Shown one piece after another: positions 17,960 to 26,572 of a stretch of DNA of 64,000 bases. The position numbers and the translations under genes are program-made. The first letter of the stretch is position 1. Each line of letters starts with the position of its first letter. Source of the DNA: JBGOTP01 sp963717075 (GTDB taxonomy: Bacteria > Acidobacteriota > Vicinamibacteria > Vicinamibacterales > CAVVIG01); NCBI GenBank assembly GCA_963717075.1, contig CAVQVI010000016.1, positions 62,001-126,000 on the forward strand, in the 5' to 3' direction. The notes under the pieces are model-generated. The model searched no databases and had not been told where the DNA came from. It was given only the letters and a program-made list of their open reading frames with translations.

Positions 17960-19165
17960 ATGACGATCCGGCCGTACTTCGCCTCAAGCGTGACCCGTCG
18001 CGACGCCCTGCGTCTCTTTTCAGCCCTGGGCTTGGGTGTGGGAGCCGCCTGTCGGACCGGTGCGGCGCCGGCAAGCAACGAGAGCGCGGCGAGCGGGCCG
18101 AGCGTGTCGCCCCAGCCAAGGACACCAAGCTTCCCTCAGGGCGCCATCATCCGCACGATTCTCGGGGACTTGCCTCCCTCCGCTTTAACCAAGGCGACGC
18201 TCTTCCACGAGCACCTGCAGCTCGGGTTTGCATACTACACGAGCCCGCCGACGCCGATACGAGGACTCGACGTCCAACCCACGCCCGAAGACACGGCGCG
18301 GTTCATCGACCTCATCTCCGACGAGATGCGAATGGCCGCGGCTGATGGCGTGGGGTGTATCGTGGACGCCGCCCTCGGCCGGCGGCCCGACCGGCAGCTC
18401 GACAACCTCCGGGAGCTGGCCAAGCGTTCGAACGTGCACGTGGTGGTCGCCGGCGGCTATTACGGGGCGCCCTATCCGAAGACGGTCACTGGCATGAGCG
18501 AGAGCCAGATCGCCGACGAGCTCGTGGCCGACGCCGCCGCCCAGCGATGGGGCGCCTTTGGCGAGATCGGGACGTCGAAGCCGATGCACGCCGACGAGCG
18601 CAAGTTCCTGACGGCTCTCAGTCAAGCTCAAAAACGCACCGGCATCCCCATTTTCACGCACACGGACCACAAGGGGTGCCCGCCGTGCGCCCTCGAGCAG
18701 CTCGACTTGTTCGAAGCGCAGGGCGTCAGGCCCGGCAGCCTGTGCATCGGGCACCTGAGCGATATCACCACCGACCAGGACGCGACATCGGAGACGCACA
18801 AAGCCATCGCGCGACGCGGCGCGTTCCTCGGGTTCGACACCGTCGGGCGGGCGCTCGGCGGCGCGAACCCGGGCACGCCAGGCAAGCTGCCTGAGTTCCG
18901 CGACGTTCCCGATCGCGACAAGGCCAGGCGCCTGCTCGCGGTGCTCGAGGCCGGGTTCGAAGATCAAGTGCTGCTCTCGTGCGATTTCTCGAGCTCGTTC
19001 GATCTCAAGTCGAACTGGGGCACCGGCTTCTCCGCTGCGATCGTGCAGTTCGTGCCGAAGCTCCGGCACGCGGGCGTTGGCGAGGCGACACTCCAGAAGA
19101 TGCTGGTCGACAATCCCCGCCGCTTCCTAGCGTTCGTGCCGCCGTCCTCGACCGGCAAGGTATGA
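17960..19165 (+). CDS. Phosphotriesterase-family amidohydrolase
   Basis: This 401-residue metal hydrolase carries a VTRRDALRLF twin-arginine signal at its N-terminus. The binuclear metal motifs of the phosphotriesterase/PTER group are present: HEH (FHEHLQLG), GEIGTS, FTHTDHKG, IGHLSD and CDFSSS. ATG 17960 begins the signal; the frame is open for 24 codons more upstream. It overlaps the next gene by 4 nt (ATGA), forming an operon with a secreted protein and possibly the cytochrome gene beyond. Activity could be lactonase, esterase or phosphotriesterase. Confidence 0.85.
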   Translation: MTIRPYFASSVTRRDALRLFSALGLGVGAACRTGAAPASNESAASGPSVSPQPRTPSFPQGAIIRTILGDLPPSALTKATLFHEHLQLGFAYYTSPPTPIRGLDVQPTPEDTARFIDLISDEMRMAAADGVGCIVDAALGRRPDRQLDNLRELAKRSNVHVVVAGGYYGAPYPKTVTGMSESQIADELVADAAAQRWGAFGEIGTSKPMHADERKFLTALSQAQKRTGIPIFTHTDHKGCPPCALEQLDLFEAQGVRPGSLCIGHLSDITTDQDATSETHKAIARRGAFLGFDTVGRALGGANPGTPGKLPEFRDVPDRDKARRLLAVLEAGFEDQVLLSCDFSSSFDLKSNWGTGFSAAIVQFVPKLRHAGVGEATLQKMLVDNPRRFLAFVPPSSTGKV

Positions 19166-20040
19166 GTCTCCGAGTCACAATGTTCGTCGTCCTGAGCACC
19201 GTGTCCTGGGTGTTCAGCCCCGGCGCTCGCGCGCAGGCCCCGGCGATCAAGTTCGACGTGTCGGCCGCGAAGGGGGATCTCGTCTCACCAACCTTCGAAG
19301 GGTGGTACTCGGTTGGCGGCACGACCTACGGCTTGTTCGGCTATTTCAATCGCAATCTGGAAGAAGTCGTCAACGTTCCGATCGGACCCGACAACAAGAT
19401 GGAGCCGGGCCCGATCGACCAGGGGCAGCCCACCCGGTTCTTCCCGGGACAACAAGTCGGCGTTTTCGCGGTCGCGGTCCCGAACGATCGCGCGAAGGCC
19501 AACGTGACGTGGACACTCACCGCAAACGGGAGGACTTTTTCGATTCCGGTGACGCTCGATCCTCTGTATCTCATCCAGCCGCAGCGCGACGAGGCGGGAA
19601 CCTATCCGGGCAATACGCCGCCGACGATCAAGTTCGAACCCTCGGGTCAATCGGCACAGGGACCGGCCGGCCTCACGGTCAGCCGGTCGGCCACCGTGTC
19701 GCGTCCCCTCGCGCTCGAGGTGTGGGTCACCGACGACGGTTTACCGCCACAGCCGGGCGCGAAGGGTCCGGCACCAGCCCTTCGCGGGTCGCCGGGCGGT
19801 CGTCCGCGGCGCGGCGGCTGGAGCCCGAGCTGGACCGTGTACCGGGGGCCAGGCGAGGTGAGCTTCAGCAACCCAACGCCGCCGGTTCAGGAAGGGCGGG
19901 CAATCACCACGGCGACCTTCGGTGCGCCAGGCGAGTACATCGTGCGCTTCCTGGCGCAAGACTCGCAAACGGGCAACAAGTGCTGTTGGACCAACGGCTA
20001 CGTCAAGGTCCTCGTGCAGGCCGCTGATAGCCCCAGGTGA
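19162..20040 (+). CDS. Secreted protein of unknown function
   Basis: This 292-residue protein has a clear signal peptide (cleavage near GARAQ) and reads as two Ig-like beta domains (TWTLTANGRTFSIPVTLDPL; EYIVRFLAQDS). It has a basic Pro/Gly linker near residue 215 and a Cys pair near the end (NKCCWTNGYVK). It is translationally coupled to the phosphotriesterase-like gene. No family was recognised. Confidence 0.75.
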   Translation: MSLRVTMFVVLSTVSWVFSPGARAQAPAIKFDVSAAKGDLVSPTFEGWYSVGGTTYGLFGYFNRNLEEVVNVPIGPDNKMEPGPIDQGQPTRFFPGQQVGVFAVAVPNDRAKANVTWTLTANGRTFSIPVTLDPLYLIQPQRDEAGTYPGNTPPTIKFEPSGQSAQGPAGLTVSRSATVSRPLALEVWVTDDGLPPQPGAKGPAPALRGSPGGRPRRGGWSPSWTVYRGPGEVSFSNPTPPVQEGRAITTATFGAPGEYIVRFLAQDSQTGNKCCWTNGYVKVLVQAADSPR

Positions 20041-20164
20041 CTGGGTTTCTGGGAGAAGGGTGCATAATATGGGCGTGTCCTCGGGTGGGCTGACGCCCAC
20101 GGGGATCGAGGGCGCCACGATCTTTAGGTCGCCATTGGGCGCTCTGCGCGAGAAGGAGCACAAG

Positions 20165-21559
20165 ATGTCTGGTAATTGTGGCCTTGCCCGATTGTTTACC
20201 GTTGCCATCGTCGTGGCAGGCGTTGCGGCTGCAGCACCTGCGGCCTGGGCGCAGGGCGCGCGTCCCGCTCGCACCACGACGTTCACAAAAGACGTCGCGC
20301 CAATCTTCAAGGAAAAGTGCGAGGTCTGCCACAGACCGGACAACATCGGACCGATGTCGCTCATCACCTATGAAGACGTTCGTCCGTGGATTCGATCCAT
20401 CAAGGCACGGGTCGTCAGCCGTGAGATGCCGCCCTGGCTCCTTGACAAGGGTGTCGGCATCCAGAAATTCATCAACGATCGATCGCTCAGCGATCAAGAG
20501 ATCGACACCGTCGTCGGATGGATCGATGCGGGAGCGCCACGCGGCGACATGAAGGACATGCCGTCGCCCAAGCAGTGGCCCAGCGGCGATCGCTTCTTCC
20601 TCGAGGAGGTCTTCGGCCCGCCCGATCTGATCGTCCGGTCGAAGTCCTGGACGATGCCTGCCCAGGGACCCGACGTCCTGTTCGAAGCCGAAGTGGATAT
20701 TCCGCTGACCGAGCCGCGGTGGGTACGCGCGGCCGAAACGAAGCCCTCGCTGAAGGGACGGCGGATTGCCCACCACTCGAACAGCTATCTGCTCCGACCG
20801 CAGACACCGGAAGCCATGGCCATTGAGAAGGCGCTCCGAGCCGGACAGCCGGGAGCCGACGTGGTGTTCGCCGGACGCCAGAGTGCGCCCGGGTCGGAAC
20901 GGGAGCTGTTCACGGAATGGGCGCAGGGGAAGGGCGGCGAGGTCTATCCGGAGAACGTCGGCAAGCTCGTCATACCGGGGATGAAGGCGGGATTCCAGAC
21001 TCATTACCATGCGGTCAATGAGGAGATCTCGGACACCATGGAGGTCGCCTGGTGGTTCTATCCGAAAGACAAGACCCCCAAGTACAGCGCTGAATACGCG
21101 TCAATCGGCAGCAGCAGCGGCAACCGCCTGCAGATCCCGCCCAACTCTGTCGTCGAGTACCAAGGGACGACGGTGTTGCAGGCGCCGGCGATGCTCCACA
21201 ACTTCCAGCCCCACATGCACTATCGGGGGAAAGCTCAGACCCTCGAGGCAATCTATCCGGACGGCCGCCGTGAGGTCATCAACCAGGTCAGTCGCTACTC
21301 GAACACCTGGCACATCAATTACATCTACGATCCGAACGATGCGCCGGTGTTCCCGAAGGGGACCGTCCTTCTCGTCACGTCGGTGCTGGACAACACGTCC
21401 GCCAATAAGAACAATCCCGACCCGCGCCAATGGGTGAGCGGTGGAGAGCGGACGGTCGACGAGATGGCTCACCTGAACGAGCAAGTCATCTACATCACAG
21501 ACGAAGACTACAAGCGGATCGTCGAGGAACGGAAGAAGCGACACCAGACGCAGAACTGA
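20165..21559 (+). CDS. Cytochrome c / copper-monooxygenase-like fusion protein
   Basis: This 464-residue secreted protein starts behind AAGGAG. It has a signal peptide (cleavage near AWAQG) and a heme-binding motif CEVCH at about residue 58 within the usual DVAPIFKEKCEVCH context. The C-terminal two-thirds resembles the copper type II monooxygenase fold, with QTHYHAVNEE and HNFQPHMHYRGK as candidate copper His sites. A heme domain joined to a PHM-like domain suggests an electron-fed hydroxylase. The substrate is unknown. It lies 124 nt downstream of the phosphotriesterase operon. Confidence 0.75.
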   Translation: MSGNCGLARLFTVAIVVAGVAAAAPAAWAQGARPARTTTFTKDVAPIFKEKCEVCHRPDNIGPMSLITYEDVRPWIRSIKARVVSREMPPWLLDKGVGIQKFINDRSLSDQEIDTVVGWIDAGAPRGDMKDMPSPKQWPSGDRFFLEEVFGPPDLIVRSKSWTMPAQGPDVLFEAEVDIPLTEPRWVRAAETKPSLKGRRIAHHSNSYLLRPQTPEAMAIEKALRAGQPGADVVFAGRQSAPGSERELFTEWAQGKGGEVYPENVGKLVIPGMKAGFQTHYHAVNEEISDTMEVAWWFYPKDKTPKYSAEYASIGSSSGNRLQIPPNSVVEYQGTTVLQAPAMLHNFQPHMHYRGKAQTLEAIYPDGRREVINQVSRYSNTWHINYIYDPNDAPVFPKGTVLLVTSVLDNTSANKNNPDPRQWVSGGERTVDEMAHLNEQVIYITDEDYKRIVEERKKRHQTQN

Positions 21560-21573
21560 CGGCGATTGTCATC

Positions 21574-21648
21574 CGCACCCGCCTGGAACAACGGAGCTCG
21601 GGGCCGGCGGGGTGGCGCTGGACGGGATTGCCATGGACCCCGAAAAGT
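21574..21648 (+). pseudogene. Relic of a cytochrome c gene 3' end
   Basis: This stretch is nearly identical to 11450-11516, the end of the cytochrome c gene downstream of the PQQ dehydrogenase, and encodes GTTELGAGGVALDGIAMDPEK. Nothing of the heme domain is left. It lies between two intact genes with opposite orientation. Confidence 0.7.
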
Positions 21649-21649
21649 G

Positions 21650-22549
21650 TCAGTGCTTCTTGATGAACGACAGCACTGCGCCGTTGAACAGGTCGGGCTC
21701 TTCCCAGTAGGCCGAATGCCCCGCCTCGGGCACGACCACGAACTCAGAGTGTTTGACCCGAGCCGCGAGCAGCCGCATCAGGGGCGGCGGGGCATAGAGG
21801 TCCGCCCCGCCCGCGATGAAGAGTAGGGGCACCTGGATCGTGCCCAATTGGGCAAGCGTGATCCGGTTGCGGAGCGCACGTTGACTGGGACCGCTGCCGG
21901 GCACGCGACTGGCCTGTTCGTTCTCGAGCCATCGCCGCGTGCCCTCGGGATTGGCCGCGCGATAGGACGGACCCAGCTCGTGGAATTCGACCGACAGCTT
22001 GTCAAACTCCGGCGACCGCAGTCTCGCTTGGATGATGTCCTGGAATTGCTGGTCGAAGTACTGGATGCCGCCCTGTGTGCAGGCGACCACGACGCTGACC
22101 AGACGCGACGAAATCGAGAGGGCCGCGTCGAGCACCACGAATCCCCCGGCGCCCGTGCCCACGAGATGCACGCGATCGATCTTCAGGTGATCCAGTAACG
22201 CCACGAGATCATCGACCGCGGTACCTGGCTGGGGCCCGTTCTTGTCGATGACCGACTGCCCCCAGCCCCGACGGTCGAATGCGATGAAGCGGTACCCGGC
22301 GGCTGTGAACACCGGGACCTGGTGCTCCCAGCCCCGGCTGTCCGCCGTGTAGGCATGCAGGAACACCACCGGGACGCCGGCGCCGCCGCTGTCGCGGTAG
22401 AAAAGGCGCACGCCGGGAATGTCGACGAATCCGTCGTGGACGGCACCGCTGGGAGATTGTGCAGCCGGCCGCTCCAGGCCCAACACCATGAGTGCGAGGA
22501 GGAGAACGCACACTGCCCACGGCATGTACGCTTGATGGTTGGCTCGCAT
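21650..22549 (-). CDS. Secreted alpha/beta-hydrolase-fold protein lacking the nucleophile Ser
   Basis: This 299-residue alpha/beta-hydrolase has an N-terminal signal or anchor (residues 9-28). The fold is intact: the oxyanion region VVFLHAY, RRGWGQS, the elbow VGTGAGG, an acid in GGADLY and a final His in EAGHSAYWEEP. The normal GxSxG elbow here reads G-T-G-A-G; the codon is GGC where AGC would give Ser. The start at 22549 follows AGGTGAT. Either the enzyme is inactive or it has another role. It resembles haloperoxidase/esterase-type members. Confidence 0.85.
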   Translation of the reverse strand: MRANHQAYMPWAVCVLLLALMVLGLERPAAQSPSGAVHDGFVDIPGVRLFYRDSGGAGVPVVFLHAYTADSRGWEHQVPVFTAAGYRFIAFDRRGWGQSVIDKNGPQPGTAVDDLVALLDHLKIDRVHLVGTGAGGFVVLDAALSISSRLVSVVVACTQGGIQYFDQQFQDIIQARLRSPEFDKLSVEFHELGPSYRAANPEGTRRWLENEQASRVPGSGPSQRALRNRITLAQLGTIQVPLLFIAGGADLYAPPPLMRLLAARVKHSEFVVVPEAGHSAYWEEPDLFNGAVLSFIKKH

Positions 22550-22635
22550 GATCACCTCGCGTGAACCGCCCCGGGTTTTCCGGAGAGCTCGTGACTTGAC
22601 TCCGGCCACATGGGGAGAGTTTCCTGCGCCTGATA

Positions 22636-22809
22636 TTACTGCTGTTCACATTCCTTCGGTGGCATGTGCCCGATCGGCTCGAGGAGCCGCCGGTGGTTGA
22701 GCCAGGCCACCCACTCGAGCGTCGCGAACTCCACGGCTTCCGCACGCCGCCACGGGCCACGGCGACCGATGACCTCGGTCTTGTAGAGTCCGATGACCGC
22801 GGTTTCGAG
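22636..22809 (-). mobile_element. Remnant of an IS3-family transposase (C-terminal end)
   Basis: The minus strand reads LETAVIGLYKTEVIGRRGPW, then EAVEFATLEWVAWLNHRRLLEP and IGHMPP to a stop. This is the DDE C-terminal end of IS3-type OrfB. The rest is missing. It fills part of the 460-bp gap between the hydrolase and SoxC-like genes. Confidence 0.75.
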
Positions 22810-23006
22810 AGAGCGTTACACCCTCATTGAACCACCTGTAACAGGTCGCGGTTCAGCCTGGCCGTTCCGACGTTAGCGTGTTGTTAACTGTTAGCGTTGA
22901 CAAGCGTCAGAACGCATGATAGGAGTGGCTGGCTCACTTAGAGCCCTCGGCTGCACCCAGCTGACACGAGCCGTCCACAGATCAAGTGGACCAAGGAGGT
23001 GCGCAC

Positions 23007-24236
23007 ATGCCCGCAACGCGAGTCGCTCGAAGGCGTTTCTTGAAGGAAGGTGTGACGCTGACCGGTCTGGCAGTCGCTGCCCGCTCCGTCAGCGGTCAGA
23101 CCCTCGGAGAAGGACGGCTGCTCGGAGACTCGGGCGACATCATGGCGCACGGCGAGCGCTCCCGCTACGTCACGACGAAGCGGGTAACGATGTCGCAAGT
23201 CGGTCACATGGACATGCACGGTGACCCTAGAGGTCTCGATGCCATGACGCCCCTCGGTGAGCTGAGCGGCATCATCACGCCAGCGGACCTGCACTACGTG
23301 TCGCAGCACAGCAACGCTCCCGAGGACATCGATCCAAGTAAACACCGGCTGATGATCGACGGCATGGTGGACCGGCCGCTCGTGTTCACCATGGACGAGC
23401 TCAAGCGTCTGCCGTTCGTCTCCCGGATTCATTACATCGAGTGCATCGCCAACCGGCCGAGCCGGAGGGACAAGACGCTCGAGGAAGTGGCCGGCATGAT
23501 CGCCTGCAGCGAGTGGACCGGTGTCCCCCTGTCGGTGCTACTCAAGGAAGCCGGGGTGCGGAACGGGGCGACCTGGATTCTTGCAGAGGGAGCCGACCGC
23601 ATCACGCTCGGCACCTGCATACCCCTGGGGAAGGCGATGGCCGACACGATCGTGGCCTACGCCCAAAACGGGGAGCCCGTGCGGCCTCAGAACGGCTTCC
23701 CCTTGCGGCTCGTGGTCCCGGGCTTCGAGGGGAAGTACCACGTCAAGTGGCTGAAGCACGTCAAGGTTGTGGACAAGCCGTACGCGACGTATTGGGAACA
23801 AAGCCACTTCACGAGTTATCCCGGCGAAGAGCCCATGAGCTATTACCTTGAGCAGGGGCCGAAATCGGTCATCACCTTTCCGTCCGGAGGCGGACAACCC
23901 CTCAACGGGAAAGGGTTCTACACGATTAGTGGCCTCGCCTGGTCGGGGTGCGGCGCCGTCCGCAGGGTGGAGGTGTCAACCGACGGGGGCCGGACCTGGA
24001 AGGACGCGCAGATCCAGGAGCCGGCGCTGCCGATGGCCCTGACCCGGTTTCAGTACCCGTGGACGTGGGACGGACGCGAGACGGTGCTCGAGTCGCGGTG
24101 CACCGATGACAAGGGGCAGGTCCAGCCCTCGCAGAACGGGCATGCTGCCTTCTGGGGTAACAAAAGACCGCCGCACGGAAATCCCATTCAACCCTGGAGG
24201 GTGACCAGTGACGGGCAGATTTTCAATGCGCTGTAG
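23007..24236 (+). CDS. SoxC-like sulfite/sulfane dehydrogenase (molybdopterin)
   Basis: This 409-residue periplasmic molybdoenzyme of the sulfite oxidase family begins behind a perfect AAGGAGGT. The Tat signal is ARRRFLKEG. The cofactor domain shows IECIAN, whose Cys is the expected molybdenum ligand, and CSEWTGVPLSVLL. A C-terminal dimer domain contains SGLAWSGCGAVRRVEVSTDGG. The order SoxC then cytochrome c matches soxCD operons. No other sox genes are in the window, so it may act on sulfite or another small oxoanion. Confidence 0.88.
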   Translation: MPATRVARRRFLKEGVTLTGLAVAARSVSGQTLGEGRLLGDSGDIMAHGERSRYVTTKRVTMSQVGHMDMHGDPRGLDAMTPLGELSGIITPADLHYVSQHSNAPEDIDPSKHRLMIDGMVDRPLVFTMDELKRLPFVSRIHYIECIANRPSRRDKTLEEVAGMIACSEWTGVPLSVLLKEAGVRNGATWILAEGADRITLGTCIPLGKAMADTIVAYAQNGEPVRPQNGFPLRLVVPGFEGKYHVKWLKHVKVVDKPYATYWEQSHFTSYPGEEPMSYYLEQGPKSVITFPSGGGQPLNGKGFYTISGLAWSGCGAVRRVEVSTDGGRTWKDAQIQEPALPMALTRFQYPWTWDGRETVLESRCTDDKGQVQPSQNGHAAFWGNKRPPHGNPIQPWRVTSDGQIFNAL

Positions 24237-24816
24237 CTGCGCACTCGTTGCGGCGGTCGTCCTCGCCTGCGGCACCGTGGCGGTAGCGCAGGGACCGACC
24301 TACGGCCTCGGCAGGACCGCGACCGAGGGAGAGCTCAAGCCGTGGGACGCGGCCATCGGGATCGATGGCGAGGGGCTTCCCCGGGGCAGTGGGACAGCCA
24401 AACAAGGGGCGACGATCTACATGACGCGAGGTTGCGCCGGTTGCCATGGCCACACCGGAGTTGAAGGTCCGGCCCCGCCGTTGGTCGGACCTGCTCGCGC
24501 CGATCACTACCCAGCGAGCACCGGCGGCTACCCAGGGGCCACCTGGCCGGGGCGAGGCATCAGAAACTTCCCATTTGCGCCGCTGATCTGGAGCTTCATC
24601 AACACGGCGATGCCACTCCAGCGACGCGGCTATCTCAAGCCGGACGAGCTCTATAGCCTGACTGCTTACCTACTGCACCTCAACGGTATCATCGCGGAGA
24701 CCGACGTCATGGACGCCAAGACGTTGCCCCAGGTGCAGATGCCGAATCGCAAGGGGTACGTGCCTCCTCCCTTCTCGGAGTGGAAGCCGGGGATGCGACA
24801 GGCGGAGGTGAAGTAA
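24208..24816 (+). CDS. SoxD-like c-type cytochrome
   Basis: This 202-residue secreted cytochrome has a signal peptide and one heme motif, CAGCH, followed by TAMPLQRRGYLKPDELYSLTAYLLHLN, where the Met is the likely distal ligand. It overlaps the SoxC-like gene by 29 nt and starts with GTG behind GGAGGG, so the two are co-translated. It is expected to take electrons from the molybdenum subunit. Confidence 0.85.
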   Translation: MTGRFSMRCSCALVAAVVLACGTVAVAQGPTYGLGRTATEGELKPWDAAIGIDGEGLPRGSGTAKQGATIYMTRGCAGCHGHTGVEGPAPPLVGPARADHYPASTGGYPGATWPGRGIRNFPFAPLIWSFINTAMPLQRRGYLKPDELYSLTAYLLHLNGIIAETDVMDAKTLPQVQMPNRKGYVPPPFSEWKPGMRQAEVK

Positions 24817-24819
24817 CGG

Positions 24820-24962
24820 TTTTCCTCGATCAGCGGATTCGCCTCGTGATTCGGGAATCGCCCGCGCTCGTTTATCCACAGGTGCTTTCCCGGTGACAAT
24901 TGCCGGCGGCTTCTCCGCTTAGTGGAACGTGAGCGAGAACGCCGGCCTGTACTGCGTCACTG
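24820..24962. other. Two adjacent gene fragments in a 450-bp gap
   Basis: Bases 24820-24864 are 43/45 identical to 27270-27314 inside the phosphomannomutase gene and encode FPNHEANPLIEEN on the minus strand. Bases 24921-24962 (minus strand) match the last codons of the beta-barrel gene at 12.4 kb (VTQYRPAFSLTFH, then stop). The rest of the gap to 25262 shows no gene. Confidence 0.6.
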
Positions 24963-25262
24963 CATAATTTTTTCGTGCTGGCTCTCCGAATTATCGGAGG
25001 TACAACGCCGTCCGCCGGCGAATTCGACCGATCCCTGCATAAGTCACTAAGCAGACGCGCAAGAGGGTTGGCCGCTTTCTGGTACACCGCTTGCGAGTAC
25101 ACGGTAAGGAACCATGGATCTCATCCGAGGCGGCCATGGTACGGGATTTTGGATTGCGCGCTGATGAGCGTGCAATCCAACTGTTTCAGAGACCCATTCC
25201 GGGGTCTACACGCGATAACCTCGAAAGGTCATCTACAAGGATTTCATCGAAAGGAAACCATT

Positions 25263-25955
25263 GTGCTCAAACGAACTATGCTCAAAAGTACCATCGTCAT
25301 GGCCTCGCTCCTGTCGCTGGCGGCTGTGCCCGTCTTCGCCCAGGATCCGAAAGCCGAGGTCGGCGTAACCTTCGGCTGGGCCTACGGTGACGGCGTCGAC
25401 GGTAACGCTATCACCGTCCCCGGCGTAGGAAGCTTCAACCGCGTCGATCCCAAGGATTCGTTTCTCTGGGGCCTCGACTTTGGGTTCTTCGTCGGGCCGA
25501 ACGCCGAAGTCGGCTTCCTCTACGCTAACCAACCCTCGAAGCTTCTGCTCGGCGGCACGCTCGGCACTTCGGACCTGGAAGTGGGCGACATGAGCGTCAA
25601 CACGTACCATGCGGCGTTCACGTACAACTTCGGTGAGGGTAACGCCAAGGTCCGTCCATACGTGATGGGGGGTCTCGGCGCCTCGAGCTTCGGCGGCGTC
25701 AGCTACACCCGAATCAACGGTGCGAGCGCCGAGGTTGGCGGTTCGACGAAGTTCTCGAGCACCTGGGGCGCGGGTGTGAAAGTGTACGGCGGATCGAAGG
25801 TCGGCGGCCGTTTCGGCGTGCGCTGGACCCCGACCTACATCAAGTCCGATGCGGTCGGGTACTGGTGCGACCCGTACTGGGGCTGCTACGTGGTGGGCGA
25901 TGCGCAGTACGCCAACCAGTTAGAACTCAACGCCGGCATCACGGTCAAGTTCTGA
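25263..25955 (+). CDS. Outer-membrane beta-barrel protein (OmpA/porin-like)
   Basis: This is a predicted eight-strand-type barrel of 230 residues. The signal peptide ends in PVFAQ. Alternating strands such as WGLDFGFFVGPNAEVGFLYA and RPYVMGGLGASSF follow, and the protein ends in a classic terminal strand with C-terminal Phe (NAGITVKF). GTG 25263 has AAGGA 8 nt upstream; ATG 25278 is an alternative. It has its own strong terminator. Confidence 0.8.
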   Translation: MLKRTMLKSTIVMASLLSLAAVPVFAQDPKAEVGVTFGWAYGDGVDGNAITVPGVGSFNRVDPKDSFLWGLDFGFFVGPNAEVGFLYANQPSKLLLGGTLGTSDLEVGDMSVNTYHAAFTYNFGEGNAKVRPYVMGGLGASSFGGVSYTRINGASAEVGGSTKFSSTWGAGVKVYGGSKVGGRFGVRWTPTYIKSDAVGYWCDPYWGCYVVGDAQYANQLELNAGITVKF

Positions 25956-25968
25956 CCATCGCAGCCCT

Positions 25969-26012
25969 CACGGGCAGCAGTCGGCCAGTGCTGGCTGCTG
26001 CCCGTGTTCTCT
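25969..26012 (+). terminator. Intrinsic terminator of the barrel gene
   Basis: CACGGGCAGCAG (25969-25980) pairs perfectly with CTGCTGCCCGTG (25995-26006). An extra inner CCAG/CTGG pairing and a T-rich tract (TTCTCTTGTT) follow. Confidence 0.8.
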
Positions 26013-26163
26013 TGTTCCTCAGTGACTCCGAGCGTCCGCCCGTCACCCTAGCAATTCTTCGTGACCTCGATCGTGTGCTCGCGTTGTGCGCGATCTCGCT
26101 GAGGTCTCCCGCGTCAATACCTGATGGTTCGGATGCGAGCTAGATCGACACGGAGAGGGCCAG

Positions 26164-26275
26164 CTATCCGTTGAGTACGCTCTGTCGCACGTTCGGCGTG
26201 TCACCGAGTGGGTTCTACGCCTGGCGGCACCTGAGTCCGGCGGCGACCGAAGACGCGATTCGGTTGCTCGATGGA
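26164..26275 (+). mobile_element. Remnant of an IS3-family transposase (N-terminal end)
   Basis: The frame reads YPLSTLCRTFGVSPSGFYAW, the start of IS3-type OrfB, then breaks off. It is the opposite end of the protein from the relic at 22.6 kb and has the opposite strand. The surrounding 26.0-26.45 kb shows nothing else. Confidence 0.7.
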
Positions 26276-26455
26276 CGACAATCCGGACTCGAATCGATCG
26301 AGAAGTCTGGAGATATTTTAGACACAGGGGCGGTGGGGAAGTGCTGAGGTCCGCCTCCGCGGCTGACGCCGCTACGTCGCGACAGCCTTCGTGTGTATTT
26401 ATGAGGGTTGGCTCGCCGAGCCGTAGCTCGCGCGCAGTCGCAGGCCAGCGAAGGC

Positions 26456-26529
26456 TGGAGCGGGCTACGGGGATCGAACCCGTCTAACTGGCTTGGGAAG
26501 CCAGGACATTACCACTATGCTAAGCCCGC
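26456..26529 (-). tRNA. tRNA-Gly (CCC)
   Basis: Reading the minus strand, the acceptor arm GCGGGCT pairs with AGCCCGC and the 3' CCA is encoded. The anticodon stem is CTGGC/GCCAG with loop TTCCCAA, giving anticodon CCC for GGG codons. The T arm is ACGGG-TTCGATC-CCCGT. It lies 43 bp from the pmm stop, on the same strand. Confidence 0.93.
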
Positions 26530-26572
26530 CCTCGGAGGTCCGCCGGTCACGGCCCGAACCACAGAAAGTTTA

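Noticed and set aside
24950..25262. Possible extra coding region upstream of the barrel gene
   Set aside because: The frame extends upstream but has atypical composition and no homology. The signal peptide and RBS place the start at 25263.
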